Positions 62,096 to 64,000 of a stretch of DNA of 64,000 nt are shown piece after piece. The stretch lies in assembly GCA_964574985.1 (NCBI GenBank), contig CAZNPH010000006.1:111066-175065 (forward strand), in the 5' to 3' direction. The notes under the pieces were generated by a model, which did no database searches, had not been told where the DNA came from, and saw only the letters and a program-made list of their open reading frames with translations. This DNA is from CAZNPH01 sp964574985 (GTDB taxonomy: Bacteria; Bacteroidota; Bacteroidia; Bacteroidales; SM23-62). A program made the translations under genes and the position numbers. Position 1 is the stretch's first letter. Every line of letters starts with the position of its first letter.

Positions 62096-62792
62096 TCCGG
62101 TATATGTCCTTGATCGCCCGGAAAAAGGTTGACATGAATGACAGCCGGCTGTCCGGATCCGCTGTCCATTCCACCGGGAATTCACGGATCCTGTAATTTT
62201 TTCTTTGGGCACGCATAATGATCTCCAGGTCGAACATAAATCCGTCGGTTGCACATTGTTTATAGATCTCATGGGCAACATCCCCCCGGTAGATCTTGAG
62301 TCCGCATTGCGTATCGGTCAGATGGGAGGGAAGATTCAAATACAACCGGGTCAGTATTCTGAATAGAAAGGAGGACAAGCTCCGTGTCCAGTGTTTCCCG
62401 CGGATGATCCTGCTGTCGGGCAAACGCCTCGAACCGTGGGCGATCTCACATTTCTTGCTGCTCACCATCCTCAATCCCCTGGAAATGCTTGTATACGGGA
62501 TGCAACTTCCGCTGTCCAGGAACATGATGACACGCCCCGTTGCTTTCATAATGCCGGTTTTCACGGCATGTCCTTTACCCCTGTGGGCGGGTATCTCAAC
62601 AAGGTTCAGTATGCAGTCCCCGGCCGGGGGAATATTCTTGACGGTTTCAGGGGTACTGTCCTGGCTTCCGTCATCCACCACGATGATCTCCCCGTGGATA
62701 TTGTAGGAAGAAAAAAAATCCCTGACATCCCGGATATCTTTTTCTATTTTATCGCGTTCATTGTATACTGGTATGACAACGGACAGATCCAT
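62049..62792 (-). CDS. GT2 family glycosyltransferase (polyprenol-phosphate type)
   Basis: A 247-residue GT-A glycosyltransferase. The opening MDLSVVIPVYNERDKIEKDI, the nucleotide-binding EIIVVDDGSQDSTPETV (near 35-51), the DXD-like LDSGS near 94 and the QCGLKIYRGDVA region near 163 fit the dolichyl/polyprenyl-phosphate mannose or glucose synthase branch. There are no membrane helices. The product would be a polyprenyl-phosphate sugar, a likely donor for the GT39 enzyme encoded on the opposite strand. The gene is convergent with GT39 and ends 47 bases inside it. Confidence 0.9.
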   Translation of the reverse strand: MDLSVVIPVYNERDKIEKDIRDVRDFFSSYNIHGEIIVVDDGSQDSTPETVKNIPPAGDCILNLVEIPAHRGKGHAVKTGIMKATGRVIMFLDSGSCIPYTSISRGLRMVSSKKCEIAHGSRRLPDSRIIRGKHWTRSLSSFLFRILTRLYLNLPSHLTDTQCGLKIYRGDVAHEIYKQCATDGFMFDLEIIMRAQRKNYRIREFPVEWTADPDSRLSFMSTFFRAIKDIYRIKKYLSKGNGPGNPS

Positions 62793-62841
62793 GAACCACC
62801 GATTTGACGGTCCTAAAATACAACAATTTGACTTGCTTTAG

Positions 62842-62872
62842 TTGAAAATTACTGCTTAATATTGTAATATTG
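62842..62872 (+). promoter_or_regulatory. Candidate promoter of the tRNA gene
   Basis: TTG (62842-62844) and TAATATTG (62865-62872) are 20 bases apart; the -7 part differs from TAnnTTTG by one base. The tRNA begins 20 bases downstream. The rest of 62793-62891 contains no gene. Confidence 0.4.
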
Positions 62873-62891
62873 CATTTCATTTTGATGAACG

Positions 62892-62965
62892 GGGCCCATA
62901 GCTCAGCCGGTTAGAGCACCTGACTCATAATCAGGGGGTCGCTGGTTCGAGCCCAGCTGGGCCCA
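62892..62965 (+). tRNA. tRNA with anticodon CAT (elongator Met likely)
   Basis: A 74-nt gene with perfect acceptor GGGCCCA/TGGGCCC, D arm with AGCCGGTTAGA loop, anticodon stem CCTGA/TCAGG with loop CTCATAA (anticodon CAT), and T arm GCTGG-TTCGAGC-CCAGC; discriminator A. The GGG-start acceptor and A73 favour elongator tRNA-Met over the lysidine-modified tRNA-Ile2, but the two cannot be fully separated by eye. No CCA is encoded. A terminator follows at 62976. The gene lies at the left edge of the AT-rich segment and may be its insertion site. Confidence 0.92.
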
Positions 62966-62975
62966 CATCATAATC

Positions 62976-63009
62976 AACCACTTACAATTCATTTTGTAGG
63001 TGGTTTTTT
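62976..63009 (+). terminator. Intrinsic terminator after the tRNA
   Basis: AACCACTTACAA (62976-62987) and TTGTAGGTGGTT (62994-63005) pair over 12 bases with one G-U, around the loop TTCATT, and are followed by four T residues. Confidence 0.85.
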
Positions 63010-63011
63010 CG

Positions 63012-63031
63012 TTGGTGCCAGTTTGGTGCCA
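63012..63031. repeat. Direct repeat TTGGTGCCA x2
   Basis: TTGGTGCCA occurs at 63012-63020 and 63023-63031 just past the tRNA terminator, at an 11-base period. Direct repeats here could be a recombinase core or accessory site of an element inserted at the tRNA, but no integrase gene is in the window. Confidence 0.4.
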
Positions 63032-63087
63032 GGATTTAGGGAAAAGGTTGGTGGGGATTAACACTTAATATCTCAGAAAATATTGGG

Positions 63088-63144
63088 AAAAAAGAAACGC
63101 TCCTTTCGGAGCGTCGGACTAAAGATGCTATCTTTAGCGATGTT
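63088..63144 (-). ncRNA. Candidate small RNA of about 57 nt with two hairpins
   Basis: Read on the minus strand, a transcript from about 63144 would contain hairpin CTAAAGAT-AGC-ATCTTTAG (63137-63119), then ACGCTCC-GAAA-GGAGCGT (63114-63097) followed by TTCTTTTTT, a strong intrinsic terminator with a GAAA tetraloop. A promoter with full consensus spacing lies immediately upstream (63151-63181). No open reading frame is inside. It resembles short Bacteroidota hairpin RNAs such as the Flavo-1 motif as I remember them; that identity is unverified. Confidence 0.55.
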
Positions 63145-63150
63145 ATGATG

Positions 63151-63181
63151 CAAATATAAAATGTAATTATGTCAAATACAA
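63151..63181 (-). promoter_or_regulatory. Promoter of the small RNA
   Basis: Minus-strand TTG (63181-63179), 20 bases, then TATATTTG (63158-63151): complete consensus spacing. It overlaps the first codons of the divergent NYN gene. Confidence 0.6.
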
Positions 63182-63799
63182 GTGGTTTATCAAAAAAAGA
63201 ACGAGTAATTGTTTATGTTGACGGATTCAACTTGTATTTTGGTATAGTAGAGGCTGGCCTCTTAAATAGCAAATGGCTTGATATTTCTATACTTGTAGAT
63301 AATTTATTAAAACCCAATCAAGAACTTCGCTTTATAAAATATTTCACCAGTAGAGTTAGCAATAATCCTGATAAACAAAAGCGTCAAACGAAATATATTG
63401 AAGCTTTAGAAACAAAAGGTGTAAAGATATATTATGGCCACTACCAATCTGGCAATATTGAATGTAATCGATGTGGAAATATTTGGGCAACATATAGTGA
63501 AAAAATGACAGATGTTAATATTGCAACTCAAATGATAATTGATGCCTATAATAATTTTTATGATATGGCGATGTTAATATCAGGTGACAGTGACCTTGTT
63601 TCGCCAATAGATCAATTCATGAAAATTTTACAGATAAAAGGATTTTTGTTGCATTCCCTCCAAAACGGCATAATTCTTCCGTAGCTATTGTAGCAAAAGG
63701 TTCAATGACAATAGGTAGAAAGAAATTAGTTGATAGTCAATTCCCAGAGGAGGTTCAAAAACGCGATGGATATATTATTAAAAAACCAAGTGAGTGGTA
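63169..63799 (+). pseudogene. NYN-domain (LabA/DUF88) gene broken by two frameshifts
   Basis: The frame from ATG 63169 encodes an NYN (PIN-like) RNase domain: IVYVDGFNLYFGIVEAG (catalytic Asp, near 14-30), a small zinc-like insert CNRCGNIW, then DVNIATQMIIDAYN and LISGDSDLVSPI with further Asp. Near 63625-63632 the frame must shift to continue with DKRIFVAFPPKRHNSS and SMTIGRKKLVDSQFPEEV, and at 63780-63784 (a run of five A) it must shift again to reach a normal KKPSEW end at 63799. Both are -1 changes in homopolymers. Either the gene is decaying or the sequence has errors here. It is visibly AT-rich compared with the genes to the left. Confidence 0.75.
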
Positions 63800-63954
63800 A
63801 ATTGAAAATACCGATTACCTGCCCCCTCTGCCGCCGATTTTGATTGACCATATGTTTGGTGGGATCTAACACCTTTCTTATTTGAAATTTCGACTGCTAT
63901 TTCTTTAAGGTTGGGGTTTTCCAATTTAATTCATTTTCTAAATGAATTTTAACG

Positions 63955-63998
63955 CCGGTGTAAACTGATACCACCCACCGGTAAAAAATGATACCACC
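63955..63998. mobile_element. Paired end repeats resembling an IS21-family element
   Basis: Two 21-base repeats, CCGGTGTAAACTGATACCACC (63955) and a copy beginning CCGGTAAAAAATGATACC (63978), agree at 18 of 21 positions and are 23 bases apart. Multiple end repeats with the core TGATACCACC are typical of IS21-family elements that carry istA/istB. The transposase genes would lie beyond the right edge. The interval 63800-63954 has no gene on either strand. Confidence 0.5.
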
Positions 63999-64000
63999 TT

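Overview
The window is a piece of a Bacteroidota chromosome, probably an anaerobic member of the Bacteroidales/Marinilabiliales side of the phylum. The reasons are: repeated matches to the Bacteroidota -7 promoter motif TAnnTTTG placed just upstream of start codons (for example 3690, 27639, 52884 on + and 3627, 27627, 43878, 52717 on -); few Shine-Dalgarno sequences; a glycoside hydrolase ending in a type IX secretion sorting domain; a DnaG primase without zinc ligands and a sirtuin without zinc cysteines, both as I remember them from this phylum; and ferredoxin-bearing MinD ATPases typical of anaerobes. Placement below phylum is inference.

Layout. 1-10340: housekeeping and envelope genes (end of a Wzx flippase, a TIGR01777 epimerase, a patatin/beta-barrel protein, a cyclophilin, pheS, an OsmC protein, ruvB, a YwqK-like repeat protein coupled to nadA, a VanZ protein). 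10397-15707: a 1395-residue glycosyltransferase fused to a phosphodiester glycosidase, then hemW. 15712-27600: about 12 kb of tightly packed minus-strand genes. It begins with lgt, an overlooked 57-codon gene and two CDF metal exporters, all with 4-base overlaps. It continues into the most unusual set in the window: a PqqD-like chaperone, a CarB-like ATP-grasp ligase, a diaminopimelate-decarboxylase-like PLP enzyme, a urea transporter fused to an M23 peptidase, a TPR/beta-barrel outer-membrane protein, a TPR protein, a coiled-coil membrane protein and a GT4 glycosyltransferase. 27663-39019: an Ig-like lipoprotein, a ROK kinase with a FucP-type sugar importer, a stress protein, a hybrid histidine kinase, an acyl-CoA ligase, ispD and a GIN-domain protein.

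39113-39307 carries what looks like a decayed RND-pump tail. 39684-43840 is a cluster of two ferredoxin-MinD ATPases, two NifX-like proteins, a DUF89 protein and a Gly/Arg-rich protein, resembling the orange-protein (orp) genes of Desulfovibrio; a perfect 22-bp palindrome lies against its -7 element. 43950-49606 holds comF, a sirtuin, dnaG, a cytidylate-kinase-like gene, a lipoprotein and an Lrp regulator. 49610-62095 is rich in carbohydrate functions: a secreted GH9 cellulase, an SGNH hydrolase, a ThuA/TIM-barrel fusion, a Tat-exported Gfo/Idh/MocA protein, a HEAT protein, a discoidin-like protein and a GT39 membrane protein, followed by a GT2 gene.

RNA genes: an elongator-type tRNA with anticodon CAT (62892-62965); an aberrant class II tRNA-like gene with a 43-nt variable region and its own promoter and terminator (52583-52693, minus); and a probable small RNA of about 57 nt (63088-63144, minus). 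The last kilobase after the tRNA is AT-rich, carries a NYN-domain gene broken by two homopolymer frameshifts, and ends in a pair of direct repeats like the ends of IS21-family elements. It looks like the edge of an inserted segment.

Gene ends are extremely compact: all nine convergent pairs are separated by 22 bases or fewer and five overlap, so intrinsic terminators are visible only at the RNA genes.
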